Assembly (NCBI RefSeq): GCF_008369105.1
Contig: NZ_VINQ01000011.1
Coordinates: forward strand, 1-64,000
DNA length: 64,000 nt
Direction of reading: 5' to 3'
Source of the DNA: Aquicoccus porphyridii
Lineage (GTDB): Bacteria > Pseudomonadota > Alphaproteobacteria > Rhodobacterales > Rhodobacteraceae
The notes under the pieces: model-generated
Told to the model about the DNA's origin: nothing
The model's database searches: none
Seen by the model: only the letters and a program-made list of their open reading frames with translations
Translations under genes and position numbers: made by a program
Shown here: positions 53,143 to 62,184 of the stretch, piece after piece
How positions within the stretch are numbered: the stretch's first letter is position 1
Layout: each line of letters starts with the position of its first letter

Positions 53143-55401
53143 ATGAGCCAGCTGCCCTCCCGTGACGAGATCCTGCAATGGATTTCCGACAACCCGACCC
53201 AAAGCTCGAAACGCGACATTGCCCGTGCCTTCGGCATCAAGGGTGCTGCGCGGATCGACCTCAAACGCATGCTCAAGGAGCTTGAGGACGAGGGCCACCT
53301 TGCCAAGCGCAAGAAAACCTATCGCGACCCCGAGAAGCTCCCGCCCGTGGCGGTGCTTCAGGTCGGCCCACAGACCGCCGATGGCGACCTGACCGCGCGC
53401 CCGATGGAGTGGCAGGGCGAGGGCGCGGAACCGGCCATCGTGATCGTGCCGCGCGCCTCGGATCCCGCCTTGGGCGAAGGCGACCGCATCCTCGCACGCC
53501 TGACCGAGATCAAGGGCGATTTCGCCTATGAGGCAAGGCTCATCCGTCGCATCGGCACCAACCCCCGCCGGGTTCTCGGTGTCTTTCGCGCCACCCCCGA
53601 AGGTGGGCGCATCCTGCCCATCGACAAGGGCGACGGCAAGGAATGGCAGGTATCGAAATCCGACATCGGCGGCGCGAAAGAGGGCGAGCTGGTCGAGGCC
53701 GAACAATCCGGCCCCAAGGGTCGCATGGGCCTGCCCCGCGCCCGCGTGCTGGCCCGCCTTGGCGACCCGAGCGCGCCGCGCGCCGTCTCGCTCATCGCGA
53801 TCCATCAGCACGGCATCCCGCATGATTTCCCCGACGAGGTGATCGCCGAGGCCGACGCAATGCACCCCGCCACGCTCGACGATGCGCGCGAAGATCTCAC
53901 CGATCTGCCGCTCATCACCATCGACCCGGCCGATGCGCGCGACCATGACGATGCCTGCTGGGCCCACCCCGACGACGACCCGAAAAATGCGGACGGGCAC
54001 GTCATCTGGGTCGCTATCGCCGATGTCGCCGAATACGTCCGACCCGGCACCGCGCTCGACGCCGAGGCCCGCAAACGCGGCAATTCCTCCTATTTCCCCG
54101 ACCGGGTCGTGCCGATGCTCCCCGACCGGCTTTCGGGCGATCTGTGTTCCCTGCACGAGGGCGTGCCGCGCGCCTGTATCGCCGTGCGAATGCAGATCGA
54201 CGCCCATGGCGAAAAGATCGCGCATCGCTTTGTCCGCGGCATCATGCGTTCGGTCGCCTCGCTCACCTACAAGCGTGTGCAGGCCGCCCGCGACGGCAAT
54301 CCAGACGAACAATGTGCGCCGCTCATGGACGAGGTGATCCACCCGCTCTTCAACGCCTACGAGGCGCTCACCCGTGCCCGCAACCGCCGCCAACCGCTCG
54401 ACCTTGACCTGCCCGAACGCAAGGTCGTGATCTCCGAGGAGGGCGAGGTCGAAAGCGTTAATTTCTCCGACCGGCTCGACGCCCATCGCATGATCGAGGA
54501 ATTCATGGTGCTGGCCAATGTCGCCACCGCCCAAGAACTCATCTCCCGCCGCTCGCCCCTGCTGTTCCGCGTCCACGAGGAACCCCCGCCCGAGAAACTC
54601 GACACCTTGCGCGACACCGCCGAGGCCGCAGGGTTGACCCTCGCCAAGGGCCAGGTGCTGAAAACCGCCCATCTCAACGCGCTGCTGGCCCAGGCTGAGG
54701 GCACCGAGAATGACCAGTTGATCAATCTCGCCACGCTGCGTTCGATGACACAGGCCTATTACTCGCCGTCGAATTTCGGTCATTTCGGCCTCGCGCTTCA
54801 GGCTTATGCGCATTTCACCTCGCCGATCCGGCGCTATTCCGACCTGGTCGTGCATCGCGCCCTGATTACCGCCCATAAATGGGGCGAGGACGGGCTTTCG
54901 CCCGACGATATCGCGCGGCTCGAACCCACCGCCGCGCATATCTCGGAAACCGAACGCCGCTCAATGTCGGCGGAGCGCGACACCAATGACCGCTACCTCG
55001 CCGCCTTCCTGTCGGATCGGGTTGGCAGCACCTTTTCTGGCCGCATCTCGGGCATCGCCCGCTTCGGCGTCTTTGTCACGCTCGACGACACCGGCGCCGA
55101 CGGGCTCGTCCCGATGCGCGCTTTGGGACACGAGTATTTTCGCCTCGACCGTGACGCAGGCACCCTCACCGGCAGCGACAGCGGCACCGTGATCGGCCTC
55201 GGCCAGCGCGTCACCGTCAAACTGATCGAGGCCGCACCTGTCACCGGTGGCTTGGCCTTCGAACTGGTTTCCCTGGAAGGCGACGCACTGCCCCGCGCCC
55301 GGCGCGGCGGATCGAAATCCGCACCCAAGGGCCGCAAACCCGCCCGCACGAAACGCAAGTCCGACAAGGTGAAACGCAAGGTCTCGCGCACACGGAAGTA
55401 A
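53143..55401 (+). CDS. rnr: Ribonuclease R
   Basis: This 752-aa exoribonuclease has an N-terminal winged-helix region (SSKRDIARAFGIKGAARIDL), cold-shock-like domains, and the RNB domain with DPADARDHDDACWA and PTAHISETERRSMSAERDTN. An S1 domain follows (GRISGIARFGVFVTLDDTGA), then a Lys/Arg-rich tail. It degrades structured RNA from the 3' end. It is transcribed divergently from the thi operon. Confidence 0.94.
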   Translation: MSQLPSRDEILQWISDNPTQSSKRDIARAFGIKGAARIDLKRMLKELEDEGHLAKRKKTYRDPEKLPPVAVLQVGPQTADGDLTARPMEWQGEGAEPAIVIVPRASDPALGEGDRILARLTEIKGDFAYEARLIRRIGTNPRRVLGVFRATPEGGRILPIDKGDGKEWQVSKSDIGGAKEGELVEAEQSGPKGRMGLPRARVLARLGDPSAPRAVSLIAIHQHGIPHDFPDEVIAEADAMHPATLDDAREDLTDLPLITIDPADARDHDDACWAHPDDDPKNADGHVIWVAIADVAEYVRPGTALDAEARKRGNSSYFPDRVVPMLPDRLSGDLCSLHEGVPRACIAVRMQIDAHGEKIAHRFVRGIMRSVASLTYKRVQAARDGNPDEQCAPLMDEVIHPLFNAYEALTRARNRRQPLDLDLPERKVVISEEGEVESVNFSDRLDAHRMIEEFMVLANVATAQELISRRSPLLFRVHEEPPPEKLDTLRDTAEAAGLTLAKGQVLKTAHLNALLAQAEGTENDQLINLATLRSMTQAYYSPSNFGHFGLALQAYAHFTSPIRRYSDLVVHRALITAHKWGEDGLSPDDIARLEPTAAHISETERRSMSAERDTNDRYLAAFLSDRVGSTFSGRISGIARFGVFVTLDDTGADGLVPMRALGHEYFRLDRDAGTLTGSDSGTVIGLGQRVTVKLIEAAPVTGGLAFELVSLEGDALPRARRGGSKSAPKGRKPARTKRKSDKVKRKVSRTRK

Positions 55402-55518
55402 TCTGCACCCATTTCCGGCCCACCTTTGCCGATTTTCGCTCTCGCCAAAGACCGTCCTTTGCCCGCGCCGCGACTCCCCCTATCCTGCGGGAAAATCCTG
55501 AAACAGGGCATCGGGCAT

Positions 55519-56766
55519 ATGCGCCTTTCTCTTCTCTGCACGCTTGCCGCGCTTATCGCGGCACCGGCTTTGGCCGAGCCGCCGGCGCAATCGCTTCGCC
55601 CCCCGGGCATCACGTCGGACCCCGTGATCTCGACCAGGAATGCCGGTTTCCAACACTGGCTCGACGGCTTTCGCAGCCGCGCCACCGACGTGGGCATCCC
55701 GGATCACGTGCTCGACACGGCCCTGTCCGGCATCCGTTACAATACCGACGTGATCCAGAAGGACCGCACCCAGAACGAGTTTTCCAAGACGGTCTGGGTC
55801 TATCTCGACAGCGCCGCCTCCGACGCGCGCATCGCCGCCGGGAAAAAGGCGCTGCAACAGCACCGCGCCCTGCTAGAGCGGATCGAGCGGCGCTATGGCG
55901 TGGAAAAGGAGATCCTCACCGCAATCTGGGGGCTCGAATCCGCCTATGGTGGCTACCGCGGCACCATCCCCACGATCGAAGCGCTGGCCACGCTGGCCTT
56001 TGACGGGCGGCGCGGGGATTTCTTCGAGAGCCAGTTGCTCTATGCGCTGAAAATCCTGGCCAGCGGCGAGGCGCGCCCCGCCGACCTGCGCGGAAGCTGG
56101 GCCGGGGCAATGGGTCATACCCAGTTCATGCCCTCGAGTTATCTTGCCCATGCCGAGGATTTCAACGAAGACGACCGTCGCGACATCTGGGGCGACGACC
56201 CCGCCGATGCACTGGCCTCGGCGGCGGCCTATCTGCGCGCAAACGGCTGGCAAACCGGGCTGCCTTGGGGCGTCGAGGTGACGCTGCCCAACGGCTTCAA
56301 CCACATGCTGGCCCGGCGCGAGCTTGAGAAACTGCCCTCGGAATGGGCCAGGCTCGGGGTCCGCCCCGCGGATAGCGCCCCCTTCACCGATCACGGCCCC
56401 GCATCGATCCTGCTGCCCGGCGGGCATCAGGGCGCAGCTTTCATGATCTTCCGCAATTTCGAGGTGCTGGAAAGCTATAACACCGCCGACGCCTATGTGA
56501 TCGGCGTGGGCCATCTCGCCGACCGGATCGCGGGCAGCGACCCGATCCGCGCCGCCTGGCCCCGCGCCGATCGCGCCCTCAGCTTCGATGAACGGGTCGA
56601 GGTGCAACGCCGCCTGCGCGCGGCCGGGTTCGACCCACAGAAACTCGATGGCCTGATCGGCCCGCTTACGATCAACGCCGTGCGCGCCTACCAGAAATCC
56701 CGCGGCCTCATCCCCGACGGCTACGCTTCGCCCGCGCTCCTCACCCATCTGCGCGACATTCCCTGA
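55519..56766 (+). CDS. Lytic murein transglycosylase with peptidoglycan-binding domain
   Basis: The 415-aa protein has a signal peptide (MRLSLLCTLAALIAAPALA) and an SLT_2/MltB-type catalytic domain. The catalytic Glu is in WGLESAYGGYRGTIPTIEAL, and AGAMGHTQFMPSSYLAHAED follows. A C-terminal PG_binding_1 domain (QRRLRAAGFDPQKLDGLIGP) completes the protein. It cleaves glycan strands in the periplasm. The ATG at 55519 is chosen because the signal peptide starts there. Confidence 0.92.
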   Translation: MRLSLLCTLAALIAAPALAEPPAQSLRPPGITSDPVISTRNAGFQHWLDGFRSRATDVGIPDHVLDTALSGIRYNTDVIQKDRTQNEFSKTVWVYLDSAASDARIAAGKKALQQHRALLERIERRYGVEKEILTAIWGLESAYGGYRGTIPTIEALATLAFDGRRGDFFESQLLYALKILASGEARPADLRGSWAGAMGHTQFMPSSYLAHAEDFNEDDRRDIWGDDPADALASAAAYLRANGWQTGLPWGVEVTLPNGFNHMLARRELEKLPSEWARLGVRPADSAPFTDHGPASILLPGGHQGAAFMIFRNFEVLESYNTADAYVIGVGHLADRIAGSDPIRAAWPRADRALSFDERVEVQRRLRAAGFDPQKLDGLIGPLTINAVRAYQKSRGLIPDGYASPALLTHLRDIP

Positions 56767-56863
56767 AACGTGCACTCATCCCTTCATCTTGCCCTAAATA
56801 CTCCCCGCGGAGCGTCCGCAATCGCGGTGCGGCCCCGGTCAGCGCTCTGGCGGCCATCCGCAG

Positions 56864-57280
56864 TCAATACCGGCGCGGGGTGCAGGTCATCTCGGTCACC
56901 GCTTCCCCCAGCCCGCGATTGACATAGGCATCTGCGATGTCGCACTCGTATTCGATCCGCCCTGGCATCACCGCCATCGGGCGGTCGTCCTTGCTGCATT
57001 TGAGCCGGGCAAAGAACTGCGCCTGATCGCCATCGAGCCTGCGCACGGTGCAGCCCGACACACGCTCGATCGCCGCCACCGCGCGCGGTGCCACCGCCTC
57101 GGGGCGTGGCGCCCATTCGGCGTTGAGCCGGATCGCCTCGGCCTCGCCACCCTTGACCCTGACGTCGAACGTGCTTTGCCCCATGGTGATACGCACCGGA
57201 TCGACCCCGGCGAAACGCGGGTGCGGCGTGTCGCAGGCGGCCGATACCAGGAAGACAAGACAAGGCAACAAACATCGCAT
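56864..57280 (-). CDS. Small lipoprotein of unknown function
   Basis: This 138-aa protein starts MRCLLPCLVFLVSAACDTPH, giving a lipoprotein signal with Cys at the VSAAC lipobox. The mature part has six further cysteine/charged positions, including SGCTVRRL, ARLKCSKDDRPM and EYECDIADAYVNRG. It looks like a secreted, disulfide-stabilised domain. I do not recognise the family. The start at 57280 is set by the signal sequence; upstream in-frame residues are not conserved-looking. Confidence 0.7.
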   Translation of the reverse strand: MRCLLPCLVFLVSAACDTPHPRFAGVDPVRITMGQSTFDVRVKGGEAEAIRLNAEWAPRPEAVAPRAVAAIERVSGCTVRRLDGDQAQFFARLKCSKDDRPMAVMPGRIEYECDIADAYVNRGLGEAVTEMTCTPRRY

Positions 57281-57756
57281 GGCCCAGCTTGGCTCGACCA
57301 TGGTTAACAACGGGTAAAGTTTCCCAGACTGGACAGTCGCGACTATTCGATCATCGTGCAGGCTTAATTCACCCTTCAGAATAATCGACAAGCGACTGGT
57401 CGACGCCGGGTTGATCGCCGCATTTGATCCCGCCTACCGGCTGCTGCCAGGCATCGCCGCCACCTTGCAGGCGCCAATGACCGCATTGGTGATCCGGCTC
57501 AGCCGCCAGCATTTCGGCAACTCCACCGCCGTCGTGGTTCCCGCCGCGTAACGATATCGGGCCACGACCTCCCCCGTGGCCCGATGCGGCGGGCGGCCCT
57601 CTCTTCCCTGGGCCGCTCACCGTTGTTCCGTTCCTGCTCCGAACAGGCTTGCACGCGCGCGCAACCTTGTCCAGACTCCTGTGGAAACCCGCAGGGATCG
57701 AACCGATGAATCGACCCCGCCTCACACGCAAACACCGCCGCGCAGAGGGCTGAACC
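57281..57756. other. 476-bp intergenic region with hairpins and a possible gene fragment
   Basis: A perfect 11-bp inverted repeat, ATCGGGCCACG with CGTGGCCCGAT (57556-57585), and a second GC hairpin, GCGGCCC with GGGCCGC, just after it lack T-runs. On the plus strand 57386-57551 reads as IDKRLVDAGLIAAFDPAYRL, then LPGIAATLQAPMTALVIRLS and RQHFGNSTAVVVPAA, with no good start codon or RBS. It could be a gene relic. No tRNA is seen. Confidence 0.4.
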
Positions 57757-58104
57757 ATGGCCGAAACCCGCCTTCTCACCGAACTGGGCCTTGGCACCTC
57801 GCTGCGCCGCCAGGATTACACTGAGGCCGCCCTGCGCGGCGTGCGCGATGCGCTCTGGCGCAACTCGATCAACCTCGCAGAACTTTTCGGCGCCCCGCGC
57901 GAGGCAATGATCCTTGATGTCGAGATCGGCGTCGCCAACCCCGAGGCCGTCGATATCGAACGGATCACCGCCGCCTTCCCGTATGGCCGTCCCCGCGTGC
58001 GCGTGGTCAGGGGCGGGCTCGACGTGCCGCGCCCGGACGCAGCGCCCAACGTCATCGCCAATGTCGCGATCTCGGTCTCGCTCGATCTGGAACGCACGAC
58101 ATGA
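57757..58104 (+). CDS. Lin0512 family protein (first of tandem pair)
   Basis: This 115-aa protein has LLTELGLGTSLRRQDYTEAA near the start, ALRGVRDALWRNSINLAELF, then MILDVEIGVANPEAVDIERI and VVRGGLDVPRPDAAP. The E-x-G-x-G-x-x-L-x-x-x-D-x-T-x-A and V-x-I-G-V-x-x-P-x-x-V-D patterns fit the Lin0512 family, small proteins of unknown function. It overlaps the next paralogue by ATGA, so the two probably form a heteromer. Confidence 0.75.
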   Translation: MAETRLLTELGLGTSLRRQDYTEAALRGVRDALWRNSINLAELFGAPREAMILDVEIGVANPEAVDIERITAAFPYGRPRVRVVRGGLDVPRPDAAPNVIANVAISVSLDLERTT

Positions 58105-58460
58105 ACCGCCGCTTCATCATCGAAATGGGCAGTGGCAGCGACCTGCACGGGCAGGATCACGGCAAGGCGGCGCTGCGTGCGGTCAAATCCGCGCTGCAGG
58201 GCGCCTCGCTCGGCGTGCTTGGGCTCGATCCCGGCTTGCGCGACGCGTTGCACGTCAAAGTCACCGTTGGCGTTCAAAACCCCGACGCGGTGGACCGCGC
58301 CGCGATTGCCGCCTGCCTGCCGGTGGGCCACGTCGAGGTCATCGTCGTGACGGGCGGACTCGACGTCACACCCCAGCCCGGCGGCGAACCCATAGTGGTG
58401 GCCAGCGCGGCGATCGAAGCGTTCCTTCCAGACAATCCCGGCGGATATCGGGCGGTCTAG
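58101..58460 (+). CDS. Lin0512 family protein (second of tandem pair)
   Basis: This 119-aa protein starts MNRRFIIEMGSGSDLHGQDH and has GKAALRAVKSALQGASL, LHVKVTVGVQNPDAVDRAAI and VIVVTGGLDVTPQPGGEPIV. It is a paralogue of the upstream gene, with the same spacing of the EMGxGxDLHGxDxTxA-like and GVxxPxxVD segments. Here the HG pair is kept, whereas the first copy has LRRQD. Function is not known. Confidence 0.77.
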   Translation: MNRRFIIEMGSGSDLHGQDHGKAALRAVKSALQGASLGVLGLDPGLRDALHVKVTVGVQNPDAVDRAAIAACLPVGHVEVIVVTGGLDVTPQPGGEPIVVASAAIEAFLPDNPGGYRAV

Positions 58461-58472
58461 ACAACGCTGATC

Positions 58473-58513
58473 GGAGTTGCTATACGGCGACTTCCTGCTA
58501 ATCCAGCAACTCC
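58473..58513 (+). promoter_or_regulatory. Leader hairpin upstream of rpsU
   Basis: Arms GGAGTTGCT (58473-58481) and AGCAACTCC (58505-58513) are perfect reverse complements around a 23-nt loop, ending 25 bp before the rpsU start and just before its AAAGGTGGTGA Shine-Dalgarno segment. It lacks a T-run, so it looks like a structured mRNA leader rather than a terminator. A role in S21 autoregulation is inferred. Confidence 0.55.
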
Positions 58514-58538
58514 AATCTAGAAAGGTGGTGAAAACCAC

Positions 58539-58745
58539 ATGCAGGTAAGTGTTCGCGATAACAACGTCGATCAGGCGCTCCGCGCCCTGAAGAAGAAGTT
58601 GCAACGTGAAGGTGTCTTTCGTGAAATGAAGCTCAAGCAACATTTCGAGAAGCCCTCCGAGAAGAAAGCGCGCGAGAAGGCCGAGGCGATTCGCCGGGCC
58701 CGCAAACTCGCCCGCAAGAAAGCCCAGCGCGAAGGCATGCTCTGA
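58539..58745 (+). CDS. rpsU: 30S ribosomal protein S21
   Basis: This 68-aa basic protein starts [20 protein letters not shown] and continues [20 protein letters not shown], the standard S21 sequence with a Lys/Arg-rich tail ([15 protein letters not shown]). It joins the 30S platform near the anti-Shine-Dalgarno sequence. GAAAGGTGG lies upstream, and a strong terminator follows. Confidence 0.96.
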   Translation: MQVSVRDNNVDQALRALKKKLQREGVFREMKLKQHFEKPSEKKAREKAEAIRRARKLARKKAQREGML

Positions 58746-58773
58746 GCTGATCCCGTTCTCGGACGAGACGACG

Positions 58774-58806
58774 ACCCCCGCGGCCCGGCCACGGGGGTTT
58801 TTTCTT
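58774..58806 (+). terminator. Rho-independent terminator after rpsU
   Basis: CCCCCG (58775-58780) pairs with CGGGGG (58792-58797), followed by a long T-run TTTTTTCTTT. It separates rpsU from the convergent nitrilase gene. Confidence 0.88.
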
Positions 58807-58808
58807 TA

Positions 58809-59660
58809 TCAGGGCCTGCTGCGCGTGATCAATGGCAGCCGGTAATCCGGCAGGCGATCTTTCAGGAAACCATAGCCCTCACGTGCTGCGTCGATCTCGT
58901 CCCGGGTCAGGACGACATTGTGAAACGCCTCATCATGTGCGGGGAAAGCTACCGGTTGTCTGACCTCGTCCATCCAAGGACGACAGAACAGCGAATTGCC
59001 ATAATCCGCCCCGGCCCTGTTGAGCGACAAAAAGAACACCTGGTTTTCAAGCGCCCGGGTGATCGCGAACGGGTGCCATGTGTGAAAGCTCTCATCGCGA
59101 AAATAGGCCCCGCAATGCAGGATCGCATCGACGCCATGTCGGGTGACAAGCACCCGCGACAGTTCAGGAATGCGAATGTCGTAACAGATGATCGGCGCCA
59201 GCCGGAACCCCTTTACCTCGAACAGGAACAGGTGGCTGCCGCGCTGGAAATAGTCCTTTTCCATCGACGCACCATATTGCGCGAGATGGATCTTGTCATA
59301 ACGGCCCATCAACATCCCATCCGGCCCCACGACTGCGGTGCAGATGAATGGCCCACCCTCGCCCGCCCGCGCGAACCCAAAGACGACATGGACCCCATGC
59401 GCCATGGCCACCCGCCGCCACGCCTGAAATGAAGGGCCGTCCAACGGCTCGGCCAGTTCACCGAGCCGGGCGAAGGAACCACGGGAATAATCGATGCTCG
59501 ACAATTCCGGCAGCACGACAAGGTCCACCTCCCGCCGCTCAAGCTGTGCCTCGACCTTCCCCACCGTAGCGGCGAGATGCGCGTCGCGCTCGGCCGCACT
59601 GGTCGTCTCTGGCACCGTGATCTGACAGGCCATAAGGCGCAGCATGTCGGCATCTTGCAT
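58809..59660 (-). CDS. Carbon-nitrogen hydrolase (nitrilase superfamily)
   Basis: This 283-aa protein has the complete catalytic triad: Glu52 in VVLPELSSIDY, Lys123 in GRYDKIHLAQYG and Cys159 in PIICYDIRIPEL. It is an amidase-type member of the superfamily with no signal peptide. The ATG at 59660 is preceded by GAGGGG and is preferred over Met6. The substrate amide or nitrile is unknown. It is divergent from the gene at 59827. Confidence 0.88.
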   Translation of the reverse strand: MQDADMLRLMACQITVPETTSAAERDAHLAATVGKVEAQLERREVDLVVLPELSSIDYSRGSFARLGELAEPLDGPSFQAWRRVAMAHGVHVVFGFARAGEGGPFICTAVVGPDGMLMGRYDKIHLAQYGASMEKDYFQRGSHLFLFEVKGFRLAPIICYDIRIPELSRVLVTRHGVDAILHCGAYFRDESFHTWHPFAITRALENQVFFLSLNRAGADYGNSLFCRPWMDEVRQPVAFPAHDEAFHNVVLTRDEIDAAREGYGFLKDRLPDYRLPLITRSRP

Positions 59661-59826
59661 GAATGGCCCCTCGCTTTTCTCCGACCGGAGGATGCAACCC
59701 TGTTACGCCACACCGCCGCAGCGGCCAAGCCCCTCGTGCGCCAGCGCACAGACCGAACGCACCGTCGCCCCTTTCATCCCGGCGCATCCCGTGGCTAACT
59801 CTCGCCAGCGCAACAAGGAGTGCCCA

Positions 59827-60690
59827 ATGTCTGACAGCTACACCCCCCCGAAGGTCTGGACACCGGACGCCGAATCCGGTGGTCGCTTTGCCTCGATCAA
59901 CCGGCCCGTCTCGGGTGCCACCCATGAAAAAGACCTCCCCGTGGGCAAGCACCCGCATCAACTTTACTCGCTGGCCACACCCAACGGGGTCAAGGTCACG
60001 GTCCTGTTCGAGGAATTGCTCGAACTGGGGATCGAAGAGGCCGAATATGACGCCTGGCTCATCCGTATCATGGAAGGCGAACAATTCTCTTCGGGCTTCG
60101 TCGCGGTCAATCCCAACTCCAAGATCCCGGCGCTGATGGATCATTCGACCGAGACACCGACCCGGGTGTTCGAATCCGGCGCCATCCTGCTCTACCTGGC
60201 CGAGAAATTCGACCGCTTTCTCGGGTCCGACCGGCCCGAAATGCTCTCGTGGCTGTTCTGGCAAATGGGCAGCGCGCCTTACCTCGGCGGCGGTTTCGGC
60301 CATTTCTATGCCTATGCCCCCGAAAAATGGGAATACCCGATCAACCGCTTCACGATGGAGGTCAAGCGCCAGCTTGACGTGCTCGACAAGCGGCTGGCCG
60401 ACAATCGCTTCCTGACCGGTGCCGATTACACGATTGCCGACATGGCTAACTGGGCATGGTATGGCCAACTTGCGCTTGGGCGGCTTTACGAGGCGGGCGA
60501 TTTTCTCGACGTCCAAAGCTATGCCCATGTCCAACGCTGGGCACAGGAAATCGACGCCCGCCCCGCTGTCAGCCGCGGGCGCATGGTCAACCGGTCCTTT
60601 GGCGAGCCGAAATTTCAGCTCCGTGAACGCCATGACGCGGGCGATTTCGAAACCCGCACATGGGACAAGATCGGCGACGATACGGAATAG
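59827..60690 (+). CDS. yghU: Glutathione-dependent disulfide-bond oxidoreductase (YghU type)
   Basis: The 287-aa protein has SGATHEKDLPVGKHPHQLYS and LATPNGVKVTVLFEELLELG near residues 40-75. VNPNSKIPALMDHST with the cis-Pro follows, then a helical domain with YPINRFTMEVKRQLDVLDKR and YTIADMANWAWYGQL. These match YghU/YfcG, GST-fold enzymes that reduce small disulfides with two bound glutathiones. AACAAGGAG precedes the ATG. Confidence 0.9.
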   Translation: MSDSYTPPKVWTPDAESGGRFASINRPVSGATHEKDLPVGKHPHQLYSLATPNGVKVTVLFEELLELGIEEAEYDAWLIRIMEGEQFSSGFVAVNPNSKIPALMDHSTETPTRVFESGAILLYLAEKFDRFLGSDRPEMLSWLFWQMGSAPYLGGGFGHFYAYAPEKWEYPINRFTMEVKRQLDVLDKRLADNRFLTGADYTIADMANWAWYGQLALGRLYEAGDFLDVQSYAHVQRWAQEIDARPAVSRGRMVNRSFGEPKFQLRERHDAGDFETRTWDKIGDDTE

Positions 60691-60768
60691 GCGGGCGATT
60701 GCCCCCCGGTCGATCCTGTGCGCATCGTGGGGGCAAGGCGCCGGAATCGCGTTCAGGGGATGTGACTG

Positions 60769-62133
60769 ATGACAGGTTTGATGACGTTCGACGAATTGAA
60801 GAAAGAGGCCAAGGCCGGCAGCATCGACACCGTGCTAGTCTGTCTGGTGGACATGCAGGGGCGCCTGATGGGCAAGCGCTTTCACGTGTCGAACTTTCTC
60901 GAAAGCGGCCATGTCGAAACCCATTGCTGCAATTACCTTCTGGCCACCGATCTCGAAATGGCCACGCCCGACGGCTTTGCCGCGACAAGCTGGGCCTCGG
61001 GCTATGGCGATTACGTGATGAAACCCGATCTTTCGACCCTGCGCCGCATTCCTTGGCTCGACGGCACGGCACTGGTGATCTGTGACCTGATCGATCATCA
61101 CAGCCACGAACCCGTACCGCATTCCCCGCGCCAGATCCTCAAGACCCAGGTCGCCCGCGCCGAGGCGATGGGCTTTTCTCCCCAGATGGCCACCGAGCTC
61201 GAATTCTTCCTCTTCGAACAAAGCTTTGACGCGATCCGCCGGGGCGGGTTTCGTGACCTGATGCCGATCAGCGGTTATAACGAGGACTACAACATCCTTC
61301 AGACCACCCGCGAAGAACATGTGATGCGCCCGATCCGCAATCAACTGGTCGCGGCGGGCGTGCCGGTCGAGAACTCCAAGGGCGAGGCCGAAACCGGGCA
61401 GGAGGAACTCAACATCCGCTATGCCGACGCGCTGTTGACTGCCGATCACCACACCATCGCCAAGCAGGCAATCAAGGAAATCGCGGATCAGATGGGCCAT
61501 GCCGCCAGCTTCATGCCGAAATGGCATCACGCCAAGGTCGGCAGCGCCGCGCATATCCACCAATCCCTGTTCCGGGATGGCGAAAACGCCTTCCACGACG
61601 CCACGCGCGATCACACCATGTCCGACACGATGGCGGCCTATATCGCGGGGCTTTTGAAATACTCGACCGAGGGCACCTATTTCCTCGCGCCCTATATCAA
61701 CAGCTACAAACGCTTTGTCCCCGGCACCTTTGCGCCCACGAAAATCGCCTGGTCGATCGACAACCGCACCGCCGGATATCGCCTCGTCGGTGACGGCACC
61801 AAGGGCGTGCGGATCGAGTGCCGCATCCCCGGCTCCGACATCAACCCCTATCTCGCCTGCGCCGCGCAGCTCGCCGCCGGGCTTTCGGGCATCGAAGAAG
61901 GGCTGACCCTCTCGCCACCGGTCTCGGGCGATGTCTATGGCATGGATGACGTGCCCGAAATCCCCTGCACCCTGCGCGCCGCCACCGAGGCGTTGCGCAA
62001 CTCCGACATGCTGCGCCGCACGACGGGCGACTGGGTGATCGATCACTACATCCGCGCGGCCGAGGTCGAACAGGAAACATTCGACGCCATCGTGACCGAC
62101 TGGGAAGTCATGCGCGGGTTCGAGCGCGCCTGA
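60769..62133 (+). CDS. Glutamine synthetase-family ligase (PuuA/gamma-glutamyl type)
   Basis: This 454-aa protein has the glutamine synthetase catalytic barrel. ATELEFFLFEQ and GEAETGQEELNIRYADALLT carry metal-binding Glu residues, KVGSAAHIHQSL has the ammonia/ATP-side His, and NRTAGYRLVGDGTKGVRIEC is the substrate loop. Length and motifs match the gamma-glutamylpolyamine synthetase/GlnA-III-like group rather than housekeeping GlnA; the adenylylation Tyr segment is absent. It may glutamylate an amine for catabolism. The amine is unknown. Confidence 0.87.
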   Translation: MTGLMTFDELKKEAKAGSIDTVLVCLVDMQGRLMGKRFHVSNFLESGHVETHCCNYLLATDLEMATPDGFAATSWASGYGDYVMKPDLSTLRRIPWLDGTALVICDLIDHHSHEPVPHSPRQILKTQVARAEAMGFSPQMATELEFFLFEQSFDAIRRGGFRDLMPISGYNEDYNILQTTREEHVMRPIRNQLVAAGVPVENSKGEAETGQEELNIRYADALLTADHHTIAKQAIKEIADQMGHAASFMPKWHHAKVGSAAHIHQSLFRDGENAFHDATRDHTMSDTMAAYIAGLLKYSTEGTYFLAPYINSYKRFVPGTFAPTKIAWSIDNRTAGYRLVGDGTKGVRIECRIPGSDINPYLACAAQLAAGLSGIEEGLTLSPPVSGDVYGMDDVPEIPCTLRAATEALRNSDMLRRTTGDWVIDHYIRAAEVEQETFDAIVTDWEVMRGFERA

Positions 62134-62184
62134 TACTGCCCCTCCCTATCTGCCCTGCCTTACCATCTGAAAAGGTCTGAACCC

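Noticed and set aside
53125-54939. 604-codon minus-strand open frame opposite rnr
   Set aside because: It is antisense to RNase R, whose catalytic motifs are intact; the product is low-complexity Gly/Asp/His-rich.
55130-55145. GAGTATTTT match inside rnr resembling the composite repeat
   Set aside because: It is coding sequence (HEYFRLD) and lacks the inverted arm and hairpin.
56791-56805. CTAAATACTCC after the lytic transglycosylase, resembling half of the A/T repeat
   Set aside because: Only about 8 bases match and there is no partner arm or G-rich hairpin nearby.
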